In this document: piece by piece, positions 23,065-30,909 of the stretch
How positions within the stretch are numbered: position 1 is the stretch's first letter
Layout of the letters: each line of letters starts with the position of its first letter
Assembly (NCBI GenBank): GCA_026399475.1
Contig: JAPLQY010000018.1
Span: 1 to 33,671 of the forward strand
Direction of reading: 5' to 3'
From: Rhodocyclales bacterium
Lineage (GTDB): Bacteria > Pseudomonadota > Gammaproteobacteria > Burkholderiales > Rhodocyclaceae
Length of the DNA stretch: 33,671 nucleotides
The notes under the pieces: generated by a model
The model's database searches: none
What the model was told of the DNA's origin: nothing
The model's input: only the letters and a program-made list of their open reading frames with translations
Made by a program: the position numbers and the translations under genes

Positions 23065-24531
23065 ATGAAACTCCATCCGCTTGCCAGCGCCCTCTTTCTC
23101 GGTTTCGGCATCCTCTCGGCGCCACCTCTTTCGGTGGCCGAAGGCCTGCCCGATCTGGGTGAAGCGGCGCAAACCGAGTTCTCGCCGGCGATGGAACGCC
23201 GCATTGGCGAATCGGTGATGCTCGAGATTCGCCGCGACCCTGCCTGGCTGGATGATCCGGAGGTAAGCAGCTATCTCAACCGGCTTGGCAACCGGCTGTC
23301 CGCCCAGAGCGAGGAAGCACGGCAGGAATTCGAGTTTTTTGCGCTGCGCGATCCGACGCTGAATGCCTTCGCGATGCCGGGTGGCTACATTGGCGTGCAT
23401 ACCGGGCTGATTCTTGCGGCCGCCTCCGAATCGGAGCTCGCCTCGGTGCTGGCGCACGAAATATCCCACGTAACCCAGCACCACATGGCGCGCCTGATCA
23501 ACAAGTCAGGGCAAGGGCAGGTAACGAGTCTTCTGGCACTGGCAATCGCAATTCTTGCTGCGCGCAGCAGTCCGGATCTTGCAGTAGGCGCCGCGATGGC
23601 CGGGCAGGGAGCGGCCATTCAGAACCAGTTGAATTACTCGCGCGACTTCGAACGCGAGGCGGATCGCATCGGCCTGGGCCTGCTGGAGCGATCCGGGTAT
23701 GACATCCGCGGCATGAGCTCCTTTTTTGACCGCTTGCAGAAGTTCGGGCGTCTGTATGAAAACAATGCGCCCGGCTATTTGCGCACTCACCCGCTGACGA
23801 CCGAACGTCTGGCCGACATGGGCAACCGGATACAGGGACGGCCCTATAAACAGGTTCCGGATTCGCTCGAGTTCCAGTTGGTGCGCGCGAAGCTGCGCGC
23901 GCAGGAAGGCACGTCGCGCGACGCAGTGACGGAGTTTGAAACCCGGCTCAAGGACCGCAGCTTCGCCAGCAGCGAAGCGGCCATGCGCTACGGCCTCGCG
24001 CAGGCCCGCGTGCGCGACGGCAATGTTGCAGCAGCCGATAAGGAACTGGCCGAGTTGCGCCGCCTGAAGGTGGTGTCGCCCATGATCGAAACGCTTGCCG
24101 CGCAATTGCGTTTGAAACAGGGCGACGCCCCCGGTGCGGTAAAGATCCTGCGAGCGGCGCAGCCGCGTTTTCCGCAGGAACGCGCCATCGCTTACAGCCT
24201 GGTGGACTCGCTGCTCGAAGCCAGGCTGCCGCAGGAAGCCATCAAGGTTACCGAAGACGACCTGCTGAGTTACCCGTCCGATCCAAAGATGCAGACCCTG
24301 CAGGCGAAGACCTATTCGGTGCTCGGCAAGCGCCTGCAGCAGCATCGCGCGCAGGCTGAGGCCTATGCCTTGCAGGGCCAGGTGCCGGCTGCGGTGGAGC
24401 AACTGGAGTTGGCGCAGAAGGCCGGCGACGGCAATTTCTACGAGCAGTCCCAAGTGGATTCGCGGCTGCGCGAACTCAAGAAGCGCATGGCAGATGAAGC
24501 CAAGCAGGCCAAGGAAGCCAAGCAGAGATAG
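23065..24531 (+). CDS. BepA-like periplasmic M48 peptidase/chaperone with TPR domain
   Basis: This is a 488-residue protein. The signal peptide is [25 protein letters not shown]. The M48 protease domain has [25 protein letters not shown], zinc motif HEISH at residues 131-135 and a third ligand in FEREADRIG near residue 196. [14 protein letters not shown] and [14 protein letters not shown] are standard for BepA (YfgC). Residues from about 270 to 480 are TPR-type helical repeats, ending in a Lys/Ala-rich coil. In E. coli BepA promotes assembly, or degrades misfolded forms, of LptD at the BAM complex. It overlaps nothing; the cbbQ start follows 4 nt after its stop. Confidence 0.92.
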   Translation: MKLHPLASALFLGFGILSAPPLSVAEGLPDLGEAAQTEFSPAMERRIGESVMLEIRRDPAWLDDPEVSSYLNRLGNRLSAQSEEARQEFEFFALRDPTLNAFAMPGGYIGVHTGLILAAASESELASVLAHEISHVTQHHMARLINKSGQGQVTSLLALAIAILAARSSPDLAVGAAMAGQGAAIQNQLNYSRDFEREADRIGLGLLERSGYDIRGMSSFFDRLQKFGRLYENNAPGYLRTHPLTTERLADMGNRIQGRPYKQVPDSLEFQLVRAKLRAQEGTSRDAVTEFETRLKDRSFASSEAAMRYGLAQARVRDGNVAAADKELAELRRLKVVSPMIETLAAQLRLKQGDAPGAVKILRAAQPRFPQERAIAYSLVDSLLEARLPQEAIKVTEDDLLSYPSDPKMQTLQAKTYSVLGKRLQQHRAQAEAYALQGQVPAAVEQLELAQKAGDGNFYEQSQVDSRLRELKKRMADEAKQAKEAKQR

Positions 24532-24535
24532 CCTC

Positions 24536-25387
24536 GTGAATAATCCCAAACCAGCCAGTCGGACCGATGTCCGCGCCGATGTTCACACGCCCGCCACGCC
24601 TCTCGTGCGCATGGAAAGCGAGCCCTACTATTACGCCACCGGCGATGAACTGGAGGTATTCCAGGCCGCCGCCAGAAGCTGCCTGCCGGTGATGCTGAAA
24701 GGTCCGACCGGTTGCGGCAAGACGCGCTTTGTCGAGCACATGGCCTGGCGCCTGAAGCGGGAGCTGGTCACGGTGGCCTGCCACGACGACCTGACTACCG
24801 CCGATCTGGTGGGGCGCTATCTCATTGTCGGCGACGAAACCGTCTGGATGGACGGGCCGCTGACGGCCGCTGTGCGCGCCGGCGCAATCTGCTACCTCGA
24901 CGAGATCGTCGAGGCGCGCAAGGACACCACCGTGGTGATCCATCCGCTGACCGATTCGCGTCGCGCGCTGCCGGTCGAAAAGCGCGGCGAGTACATCGAG
25001 GCACCGCCGGGTTTCATGCTGGTGATCTCATACAACCCCGGCTACCAGAGCGTCCTGAAGGAGATGAAGCCGAGCACGCGGCAGCGCTTCGTGGCGCTGG
25101 ATTTCGATTATCCGGAAGCCGAAACCGAGGCGCGCATCGTCGCCCATGAAGGCGGCATCGACGCCGATACGGCGCAGAAGCTGGTCAAGCTGGGCAGCCT
25201 GACCCGAAAGCTGAAAGGCGCCGGGCTGGACGAAGGCGCCGGCACGCGCCTGCTGGTGCATGCCGCGCAACTGATTGCCGCCGGCATGGCGCCGACGATA
25301 GCCTGTACCGCCGCCATCGCCCGCCCGCTGGCCGATGAAAGCGACACCCGCGATGCGCTGGATGACCTGATACGCGCTGTCTTCTAG
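24536..25387 (+). CDS. cbbQ: CbbQ/NorQ-type AAA+ ATPase
   Basis: This is about 283 residues if GTG 24536, four bases after the bepA stop, is used; ATG 24611 ([17 protein letters not shown]) gives the more usual length of about 258 and is a real alternative. MoxR-class features are Walker [35 protein letters not shown], Walker [27 protein letters not shown] and [23 protein letters not shown]. CbbQ with CbbO remodels inhibited Rubisco; the related NorQ/NorD pair matures nitric oxide reductase. Neither target lies in the window, so the client is not fixed. The VWA partner follows 162 nt downstream. Confidence 0.85.
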   Translation: MNNPKPASRTDVRADVHTPATPLVRMESEPYYYATGDELEVFQAAARSCLPVMLKGPTGCGKTRFVEHMAWRLKRELVTVACHDDLTTADLVGRYLIVGDETVWMDGPLTAAVRAGAICYLDEIVEARKDTTVVIHPLTDSRRALPVEKRGEYIEAPPGFMLVISYNPGYQSVLKEMKPSTRQRFVALDFDYPEAETEARIVAHEGGIDADTAQKLVKLGSLTRKLKGAGLDEGAGTRLLVHAAQLIAAGMAPTIACTAAIARPLADESDTRDALDDLIRAVF

Positions 25388-25446
25388 CGTGAAATAACTC
25401 GTTGGGAGCGACTGGTGATATTCGAGCGAAGCTTGCTGACCAGAAG

Positions 25447-25464
25447 CCTCCCCGCGAGGGGAGG
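25447..25464. repeat. GC-rich hairpin between cbbQ and cbbO
   Basis: CCTCCCC (25447-25453), loop gcga, GGGGAGG (25458-25464). A perfect 7-bp stem in the 162-nt gap, with no T run. It may stabilise the cbbQ end of the transcript or attenuate the downstream gene. Confidence 0.45.
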
Positions 25465-25549
25465 ATGGGAGGGGCGGGCCTTCAATTCGCCTTTCGCGTG
25501 TTTCATCATCAGGGGTGCTGTGTCACTACTGTATGAGAGTTAAGTTGGC

Positions 25550-27616
25550 ATGAGCGAGCGCAAGCTCTTCGCTCACGAACTCGAAGCGCGGCTCGATGAA
25601 GTGCTGCTGCTTTCCCTGCGCCAGCGCTCTGCCGAGGAGCCGGCGGCGCTGCTCGAAGCCTTGCCGCGTGAGATGCAGGAGCGCGTGCTGCACTGGGCGG
25701 GTGTCGCCGCGCAAACTTCGGACGACCTCGGCTGGCTGATTGCGTCGCTGGCCGCGGTGCAGGCGGCCGGACTTGGCGAGGATCTGGACGACTGGGTCCG
25801 CGCCGGGCTCGATGCCTATGATCGCAGCGGCCTGGCCGCCACCCGCCGCGTCCTGAACGAGTTCGCCGAGGCGCACAGGAGCCGCTCGCTGCGCTCGCAG
25901 AACGGCATTGCCTTCACTGCCATCGAGGGCCGCCTGTCGCGTTTCCTGCATGCGCTGGACGGCCGGCCGCTCAAGCTGGTGAGCGGGCCAACGGCATGGA
26001 CCGATACCGAAACGCTGTGGCTGCCGGAGCGACTCGATACGGCGGATGATGCGGCGGGCAACCAAAGGCTGTACAAGGCCATGGCCGTGCTGCTTTGGGC
26101 GCAGACACGTTTCGGCACCTTCAATGCCGATCCGGAGCCCGAACTGGAGCTGTGGCCCGACCGTGCGCGAGCACTGGCCTGGTTTGCCGTCTTTGAAGCC
26201 ATGCGGCTCGAGGCTTGCATCGCCATCGAGCTGCCCGGCCTGGCCCTGGAAATTGCCGCACTGCGCGGGCCGTGGCCTGCCGACCTGAAGGCCGCAGCGA
26301 CAAGCCTCGCGCGCCCCGATGCGACAGTCGCCAACAGCCTCGCCTGCATGGCCACATTGCGAACTGCCGGCGCAGGCGATACGCCGATTTTTCTGCATGT
26401 CGGCGCGATTGACCCGGTCGCTGCGCGGCGCGTGCGCGCGGCGCGCATCACGCGCGAGCTGGCCATCGTGCGCCGCGCCCTCAATGTGATCGCGGCGACA
26501 GATACCAAGGCGGGCACCGCAGACAATTCCGACTACCCGCCGTTGGCGGCGGAAGGCGACATGCAGGTGCCCGACCCGCAAGCCGACCTGCTCGCCCTGC
26601 CGCCCGCGGCGCGCGAGGCGGCGAAGTCCCTGATGCAGGATCTCGGCGAGATTCCTCCCGAAGCCCTGCACGCCGCAGGCCCGGGCGCGTGGCAGCCGGT
26701 CGACGGCGTCGATGAGTCGGGCGCGGTCACCTGCACCGTGCAGCCCGATGCCTTCTATGACGAATGGGATTATCGGCGCGCCGCCTGGCGGCGCGGCTGG
26801 TGTCACCTTTACGAAATGAAGGCGCCGGTCGGCGACCATGAGTGGGTCGATGAAGTGCGCCGTCGCCATGCCCACCTGATTCGCAGCATCCGGCGCCGCT
26901 TCGAGGCCCTGCGCGGCGAGGACAAGCCCCTGCGACGCCAGTTCGACGGCGAGGAAATCGATCTCGATGCGCAGGTGGAGGCCCGCGCCGACCGCAAGAG
27001 CGGGGCCGAACCCTCGCCGCGCCTGTTCATCCATCGCCGCCGCATCGAACGTTCGCTGGCCGTGATGTTCATGGTCGACATGAGCGGCTCGACCAAGGGC
27101 TGGGTCAATGATGCCGAACGAGAATCGCTGGTACTGCTGTGCGAGGCCATCGAAGCCCTGGGCGACAGCTATGCCATCTATGGCTTTTCAGGCTGGACAC
27201 GGACGCACTGCGACATCTACCCGATCAAGCATTTTGCCGATCGCTATGACGCCGCCACACGCCAGCGCATTGCCGGCATCGAAGCGAAGGACTACACGCG
27301 CATGGGCGTCGCGGTGCGCCACCTCTCCGGCCTGCTGATGCGCCAGAACACCCGCCACAAGCTGCTGGTCACGCTCTCCGACGGCCGCCCTGACGACTAC
27401 GGCGACGAATACCGCGGGCGCTACGGCATCGAGGATACCCGCCGCGCCCTGCTCGAAGCGCGCGAAAAGGGCATCCGCAGCTACTGCGTCACCATCGACC
27501 GCCATGGCGCCGATTACCTGCCGCAGCTCTATGGCCCGGCGCACTATTCGGTGATCGACGACGCCAAGAAGCTGCCGCAGAAAATCGCCGAGATCTACCG
27601 CAAGCTGACCGGCTGA
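25550..27616 (+). CDS. cbbO: CbbO/NorD-type VWA-domain protein
   Basis: This is a 688-residue protein starting MSERKLFAHELEARLDEV at ATG 25550, after a GAGAG. The N-terminal about 440 residues are helical and poorly conserved. A conserved block QPDAFYDEWDYRRAAWRRGWC precedes the C-terminal von Willebrand A domain, with MIDAS motif DMSGSTKGW, YTRMGVAVRHLS, LLVTLSDGRPDDYGDEY and a final YSVIDDAKKLPQKIAEIYRKLTG. In the family this protein is the substrate adaptor of the CbbQ or NorQ ring ATPase. The length lies between typical NorD and CbbO, so the name is a family-level choice. Its MIDAS residues are intact. Confidence 0.82.
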   Translation: MSERKLFAHELEARLDEVLLLSLRQRSAEEPAALLEALPREMQERVLHWAGVAAQTSDDLGWLIASLAAVQAAGLGEDLDDWVRAGLDAYDRSGLAATRRVLNEFAEAHRSRSLRSQNGIAFTAIEGRLSRFLHALDGRPLKLVSGPTAWTDTETLWLPERLDTADDAAGNQRLYKAMAVLLWAQTRFGTFNADPEPELELWPDRARALAWFAVFEAMRLEACIAIELPGLALEIAALRGPWPADLKAAATSLARPDATVANSLACMATLRTAGAGDTPIFLHVGAIDPVAARRVRAARITRELAIVRRALNVIAATDTKAGTADNSDYPPLAAEGDMQVPDPQADLLALPPAAREAAKSLMQDLGEIPPEALHAAGPGAWQPVDGVDESGAVTCTVQPDAFYDEWDYRRAAWRRGWCHLYEMKAPVGDHEWVDEVRRRHAHLIRSIRRRFEALRGEDKPLRRQFDGEEIDLDAQVEARADRKSGAEPSPRLFIHRRRIERSLAVMFMVDMSGSTKGWVNDAERESLVLLCEAIEALGDSYAIYGFSGWTRTHCDIYPIKHFADRYDAATRQRIAGIEAKDYTRMGVAVRHLSGLLMRQNTRHKLLVTLSDGRPDDYGDEYRGRYGIEDTRRALLEAREKGIRSYCVTIDRHGADYLPQLYGPAHYSVIDDAKKLPQKIAEIYRKLTG

Positions 27617-27647
27617 GCCGGCATCCGAGACAACACAAGGAAAAATG

Positions 27648-28397
27648 ATGAGCGAGTTTTCAGGCGAGTTTTCCAACAGAGTGGCGATCGTCACGGGATC
27701 GAGCAGCGGCATCGGCGAGGCCATCGCGCGGCGGCTCTCCGCCTTGGGCGCGTCGGTGGTGATCAACTCGGCGCACTCGGTCGAAGCCGGCCAGCGCATC
27801 GCCGCGGAACTCGGCGCCAACGCCCTCTACGTGCAGGCCGACATCAGCGACAAGGCGGCCGGCGAGCGGCTGCTGGCAGCGACCATCGAACGCTTCGGCA
27901 AGCTCGACATCCTGGTGAACAATGCCGGCTGGACCACGGTCGTGCCGCACAACGACCTGGCGGCGCTGACTGACGAGATCTTCACCAGGACCTTCGACAT
28001 CAACGTCACCGGCACCTGGATGCTGACCAAGGCGGCGATGCCGCACCTGATGCAGAGCGGTGACGGCAATGTCATCAACATCACCTCGATCGCCGGCGTG
28101 CGCCCGGTCGGCAGTTCGATTGCCTATTCGATGGCGAAGGCCGCGCTGAACCAGATGACGCGCCTGCTGGCCAAGTCCTGCGCGCCGGTGCGCGTCAACG
28201 CCGTCGCCCCCGGCCTGGTGGAGACGCCCTGGACGAAGGATTGGCAGGCGCAGCACGAAGCCGTCAAGACCAGGGCGCCGCTGAAGCGCTCGGCCACGCC
28301 GGACGATTGCGTCGAGGCTGCTCTCGGCCTGTTGCGCAATCGCTATGCCACCGGGCAGATCTTCGTGGTCGATGGCGGGCTGACCTTGGTGATTTAG
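27648..28397 (+). CDS. Short-chain dehydrogenase/reductase (SDR)
   Basis: This is a 249-residue classical SDR. AAGGA at 27637-27641 fits ATG 27648 best; the adjacent ATG 27645 adds one Met. It has the cofactor motif TGSSSGIG, the NNAG motif (LVNNAGWTT), an NVTGTWMLTKAAMP helix and the catalytic Ser147-Tyr160-Lys164 (ITSIAG, YSMAK). The C-terminal APGLVETPW and TGQIFVVDGGLTLVI are standard for the FabG-like branch. Cofactor choice and substrate cannot be assigned. It follows cbbO by 31 nt and may share its transcript. Its stop lies just before the promoter of the toxin-antitoxin pair. Confidence 0.88.
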   Translation: MSEFSGEFSNRVAIVTGSSSGIGEAIARRLSALGASVVINSAHSVEAGQRIAAELGANALYVQADISDKAAGERLLAATIERFGKLDILVNNAGWTTVVPHNDLAALTDEIFTRTFDINVTGTWMLTKAAMPHLMQSGDGNVINITSIAGVRPVGSSIAYSMAKAALNQMTRLLAKSCAPVRVNAVAPGLVETPWTKDWQAQHEAVKTRAPLKRSATPDDCVEAALGLLRNRYATGQIFVVDGGLTLVI

Positions 28398-28420
28398 GCA
28401 GCCATGGCCGCCACAAGTGT

Positions 28421-28457
28421 TTGACCCCAAATCTCAGTTAAGTCATAATGACCATTA
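28421..28457 (+). promoter_or_regulatory. Promoter and operator palindrome of the toxin-antitoxin operon
   Basis: TTGACC (28421-28426), a 17-nt spacer and CATAAT (28444-28449) make a near-consensus sigma-70 promoter. The palindrome TAATG-AC-CATTA (28446-28457) overlaps the -10 box, and a nearby ATGA/TCAT pair extends the dyad. This is the layout expected when the Phd-type antitoxin represses its own operon. Confidence 0.75.
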
Positions 28458-28479
28458 CGATCATATCAATGGGGGCGCC

Positions 28480-28773
28480 ATGATCACCGAAACCAGTGCG
28501 GTCAACTTCAGGCAGAACCTGGGCGAGATGCTCAACCAGGTGCAGTATCGCCACGACAGCGTGGTAATCAACAAGGACGGCAAGCCCGTGGCGGCGCTGG
28601 TGGATGCCCGCTTGTTCGAGCGCATTCGCCGCATGCAGGGCCGTTTCGACGCACTGTGCCAACGCATCGAGGCGGGCTTTGCCGGGGTGCCCGAAGCAGA
28701 AGGGCTGGCTGAAATCGATGCCGCCGTCGCGCTTGAACGGAAGCAGGCGCGCCGGTCGGCCAGGAAGCGCTGA
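28480..28773 (+). CDS. Phd/YefM-family antitoxin
   Basis: This is a 97-residue protein starting MITETSAVNFRQNLGEMLNQV at ATG 28480. The frame extends upstream to 28417, but that part holds the promoter. The first about 60 residues are the Phd/YefM fold: NFRQNLGEMLNQVQ, then DSVVINKDGKPVAALVDARLFERI, which binds DNA as a dimer. The C-terminal part is acidic then strongly basic (ERKQARRSARKR); in the family this region wraps the toxin. The PIN-domain toxin gene begins 6 nt after its stop. Confidence 0.88.
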   Translation: MITETSAVNFRQNLGEMLNQVQYRHDSVVINKDGKPVAALVDARLFERIRRMQGRFDALCQRIEAGFAGVPEAEGLAEIDAAVALERKQARRSARKR

Positions 28774-28779
28774 TCAGCC

Positions 28780-29211
28780 GTGGCGACTCTGCGGGTAGTG
28801 CTCGATACCAATGTACTGCTCTCGGGAATTGCCTATCCAGCCAGCGTGCCGGGCAAGATAGTGGCCGCCTGGCGCCACGGTTCGGTGGAGGTGTTGCTTT
28901 CGGTTTTCATCCTGGACGAGTTGCGACGCGTGTTGCCTCGATTGGCCCACCGCCATGGTTTGACATCGGCGGAGATCGACGATCTGGTCGATGCGCTTTC
29001 CATACAAGCCGAGGTCATTGAACCGGTACCGGGCATCGACCCGGATTTGCGTGATGCCAATGATCAGCCGGTGCTGGCGACTTTGCTGGCGGCAATCAAG
29101 ACATCCGGCGGAGACTATCTCATCACCGGCGACAAGGACTTGCTGGCGATGGCTGAGCGCTACCCCATCGTCACTCCCGCGAAGTTCTGGGCAACTCATG
29201 CCGGACTTTAA
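28780..29211 (+). CDS. PIN-domain toxin (putative ribonuclease)
   Basis: This is a 143-residue protein read from GTG 28780, immediately after the antitoxin. The acidic PIN residues are visible: VVLDTNVLLSG, the Glu of FILDELRRVL, DANDQPVLATLLAA and the final YLITGDKDLLAM. The fold is that of toxins that cleave tRNA or mRNA in a metal-dependent way. A Phd-type antitoxin with a PIN toxin is a common mixed pairing. Both genes look intact. The pair sits at the left edge of the repeat-rich accessory region, as such modules often do. Confidence 0.88.
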   Translation: MATLRVVLDTNVLLSGIAYPASVPGKIVAAWRHGSVEVLLSVFILDELRRVLPRLAHRHGLTSAEIDDLVDALSIQAEVIEPVPGIDPDLRDANDQPVLATLLAAIKTSGGDYLITGDKDLLAMAERYPIVTPAKFWATHAGL

Positions 29212-29281
29212 GTCCGAGTGATTCTCGGGCGCGACCGGAGAATGCTCGCGCTGGCGTCAATGGCGTCCGAATCGTCGCTCG

Positions 29282-29383
29282 GGACTCTGTCTGCCTTCGC
29301 TCTGCGTGACGGGGATTCCCCTTCGGGGGCCGTCAATTCCGCTTTATGTCCCGAAGGGGCGGTATCCCCTGGTGGGACGCGGG
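29282..29383. repeat. Intergenic repeat, copy 1
   Basis: Two blocks, 29282-29332 and 29335-29383, recur at 30554-30604 and 30643-30691. The first block is identical over 51 bases; the second has 1 difference in 49. The sequence is rich in small hairpins such as CCCCTTCGGGG and has no ribosome-binding site or sensible protein. It marks the left side of the segment holding the GlcG-like and LapA-like genes. The 302-nt gene-free interval 29212-29513 consists mainly of this repeat and the leader described next. Confidence 0.88.
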
Positions 29384-29418
29384 CTGGCAAAGCGGAATCC
29401 CAATTACGCAGCGCGCCA

Positions 29419-29474
29419 GCGCCGACTTTTGGGGCCGTTCGGCGCTAAACTGAATCGAAGCTGACCGCTGTCAG
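29419..29474 (+). promoter_or_regulatory. Duplicated 56-bp leader, copy X (before the GlcG-like gene)
   Basis: This segment starts GCGCCGACT, ends TGTCAG and aligns without gaps to 30041-30096, with 41 of 56 bases identical. It lies 39 nt before ATG 29514; the other copy lies 35 nt before the next gene. The conserved end holds an inverted repeat, CTGAC-cgct-GTCAG here and CTGAT-tcct-GTCAG in copy Y, which would keep pairing in RNA through a G-U pair. Confidence 0.6.
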
Positions 29475-29513
29475 AAGATCAGCACCCACAAGCGAACCCA
29501 AGGAGAAAACATC

Positions 29514-30017
29514 ATGACTCGCACAAGAATCGCCATTGCACTGACATCGTTTCTTCTGGCGAACAGCACGCTGGCCGCCGAACAGATGACCGCGCAAGCG
29601 GCAAGTTTGACCACTGCTGCGGCGAGCAAAGTCGCGCAGGCGGCGCTTGCCGAATGCCAGAAGGGCGGATATGTGGTCGCGGTTGCCGTCGTCGACCGCA
29701 GTGGCATACCGCTGGCGCTGCTGCGCGACAACCTCGCCGGTCCGCATACGCCGCAGACCGCGATCGGCAAGGCCTGGACCGCCGTGAGTTTTCGCAACAA
29801 CACCACCAGCCTGCTGGATATGAGTGGCCCTGGCAAGCCGTCGGCCGGCATTCGCGATATTCCGGGCGTGGTGGTGCTCGGTGGTGGTTTGACAATTTCT
29901 GCGCGCGGCATCCTGCTGGGCGCTGTTGGCGTATCCGGCGCACCCGGCGGGCATCTCGACGACGCCTGTGGCAACGCCGGCATCAAGGCGATCGAGGCCT
30001 CGCTCGAACTCGAGTAA
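29514..30017 (+). CDS. GlcG/HbpS-family protein, exported
   Basis: This is a 167-residue protein. AAGGAG near 29500 precedes ATG 29514. A signal peptide (MTRTRIAIALTSFLLANSTLAAE) is followed by a GlcG/HbpS domain: LTTAAASKVAQAALAECQKGGYVVAVAVVDRSG, then LLRDNLAGPHTPQTAIGKAWTAVSF, IPGVVVLGGGLTI and GAVGVSGAPGGHLDDACGNAGI. HbpS of Streptomyces binds heme, and other members sit beside glycolate or diol-utilisation genes; here neither context is present, so the ligand is unknown. It lies between the two leader copies and the two intergenic repeats. Confidence 0.85.
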   Translation: MTRTRIAIALTSFLLANSTLAAEQMTAQAASLTTAAASKVAQAALAECQKGGYVVAVAVVDRSGIPLALLRDNLAGPHTPQTAIGKAWTAVSFRNNTTSLLDMSGPGKPSAGIRDIPGVVVLGGGLTISARGILLGAVGVSGAPGGHLDDACGNAGIKAIEASLELE

Positions 30018-30040
30018 GAGCATTCGCACGGCCGCGGCCG

Positions 30041-30096
30041 GCGCCGACTCCGGGAGCCGATCGATGCTGGACTGAGTCGAGCCTGATTCCTGTCAG
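30041..30096 (+). promoter_or_regulatory. Duplicated 56-bp leader, copy Y (before the LapA-like gene)
   Basis: This is the partner of 29419-29474, with the same length, the same ends and the conserved blocks GCGCCGACT, ACTGA-TCGA and TGTCAG. It lies 35 nt before ATG 30132. Because its downstream gene is unrelated to the GlcG-like gene, the copy must be regulatory or mobile rather than part of a gene duplication. Confidence 0.6.
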
Positions 30097-30131
30097 CCGC
30101 GACTTCATCAACCCGTTTCGAAAGGGCGAAC

Positions 30132-30530
30132 ATGCAGCTCATCCTGATACTCGGCATCATCGTCGCCATCGCTGCCGTCGTCTTTGCCCTGCAGAACAAC
30201 CTGCCCGTGGTGGTGGCGATCGCGCTCTGGAGATTCGAAGGCTCGCTGGCGCTCGTGCTGCTGGTGTCCCTGGGCCTCGGCGCGCTGATTGCCGGCCTGC
30301 TGTCTTCGCCGTCGGTGATCACGCGGCAATGGGCGCTGGGCCGGCTGCGCAAACAGGTAGCCGATCTCGAGCGGCAACTGGCCGGGCAGCAGCAGCGCAA
30401 TCGCGAACTCGAAGCCGAGTTGGCGCGCCTGTCCCCGGCGGCTGCAGGCGCAACGCCGGTTGCGGACAAGCCTTATGTTGGATTGAAGACGCTGCTTACA
30501 GGGGCGGACGCGGAAAAAGTTTCGACGTAA
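30132..30530 (+). CDS. LapA-domain (DUF1049) inner-membrane protein
   Basis: This is a 132-residue protein starting MQLILILGIIVAIAAVVFALQNN at ATG 30132, after AAAGGG. There are two membrane helices at about residues 1-19 and 34-57, joined by the family motif FALQNNLPVVVAIALWRFEG. A cytoplasmic coiled coil follows at about residues 65-100 (LRKQVADLERQLAGQQQRNRELEAELARL), then a short tail. In E. coli LapA works with LapB (YciM) in control of LPS synthesis. Here no lapB or himD neighbour is seen, so this is probably an extra or relocated member. Confidence 0.88.
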   Translation: MQLILILGIIVAIAAVVFALQNNLPVVVAIALWRFEGSLALVLLVSLGLGALIAGLLSSPSVITRQWALGRLRKQVADLERQLAGQQQRNRELEAELARLSPAAAGATPVADKPYVGLKTLLTGADAEKVST

Positions 30531-30553
30531 AGGCGCTACGGAAGCGCCGTCCC

Positions 30554-30691
30554 GGACTCTGTCTGCCTTCGCTCTGCGTGACGGGGATTCCCCTTCGGGG
30601 GCCGGGCTTTGCCCGCCTGGGCTTTCCCTTCGGGGGCAGGCGAATTCCGCTTTATGTCCCGAAGGGACGGTATCCCCTGGTGGGACGCGGG
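30554..30691. repeat. Intergenic repeat, copy 2
   Basis: This has the same two blocks as copy 1, but with 38 bases inserted between them (30605-30642) where copy 1 has 2 bases. The insert contains another CCCTTCGGGGG hairpin unit like the one in block 1, so it looks like an internal expansion. It begins 23 nt after the LapA-like stop and ends just before the low-GC island. Confidence 0.88.
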
Positions 30692-30751
30692 TCGGCAAGC
30701 GCCGACTCTGATTGTTGATGAGGCAAATGCGAAAATTGCCAACGGCATCTT

Positions 30752-30775
30752 ATCGGAGTAGTCTCTAACTCCGAT
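30752..30775 (+). terminator. Hairpin before the low-GC island
   Basis: ATCGGAGT (30752-30759) and ACTCCGAT (30768-30775) form a perfect 8-bp stem with an 8-nt loop, followed by TTTCTCT. The T run is interrupted, so termination may be partial. The interval 30531-30831 otherwise holds repeat copy 2 and the control region of the next gene. Confidence 0.5.
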
Positions 30776-30793
30776 TTCTCTGAAATTCGTATA

Positions 30794-30828
30794 CTCCCGT
30801 GTTACCTGAACGGGAGGTGATTTCCTCC
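30794..30828 (+). promoter_or_regulatory. Strong ribosome-binding site inside two alternative hairpins
   Basis: GGAGGTGA (30813-30820) is nearly the full complement of the 16S rRNA 3' end. It overlaps the right arm of CTCCCG (30794-30799) / CGGGAG (30811-30816) and the left arm of GGAGG (30813-30817) / CCTCC (30824-30828). The hairpins exclude each other, and either would hide the site. It precedes a 25-codon frame at 30832. Confidence 0.5.
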
Positions 30829-30831
30829 TTT

Positions 30832-30909
30832 ATGAAGTCTGATTCTTTGGCATTTTCAATTGTTCTAGTCGAAATGAATACGCTGATATGCTCCCAAACA
30901 CTGCCCTGA
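30832..30909 (+). CDS. Candidate 25-residue leader peptide
   Basis: ATG 30832 opens 25 codons (MKSDSLAFSIVLVEMNTLI and six more residues) ending at TGA 30907-30909. The strong Shine-Dalgarno sequence GGAGGTGA lies 11 nt upstream, somewhat far. The frame overlaps the start of the next gene (ATG 30888) by 22 nt in another frame, and that gene has no ribosome-binding site of its own, so coupled translation is plausible. No run of one amino acid suggests classical attenuation. Coding status is unproven. Confidence 0.35.
   Translation: MKSDSLAFSIVLVEMNTLICSQTLP

Noticed and set aside
29282..30691. Intergenic repeats as a CRISPR array, insertion sequence or transposase remnant
   Set aside because: There are only two copies 1.2 kb apart, with no spacer regularity, no terminal inverted repeats and no transposase frame.
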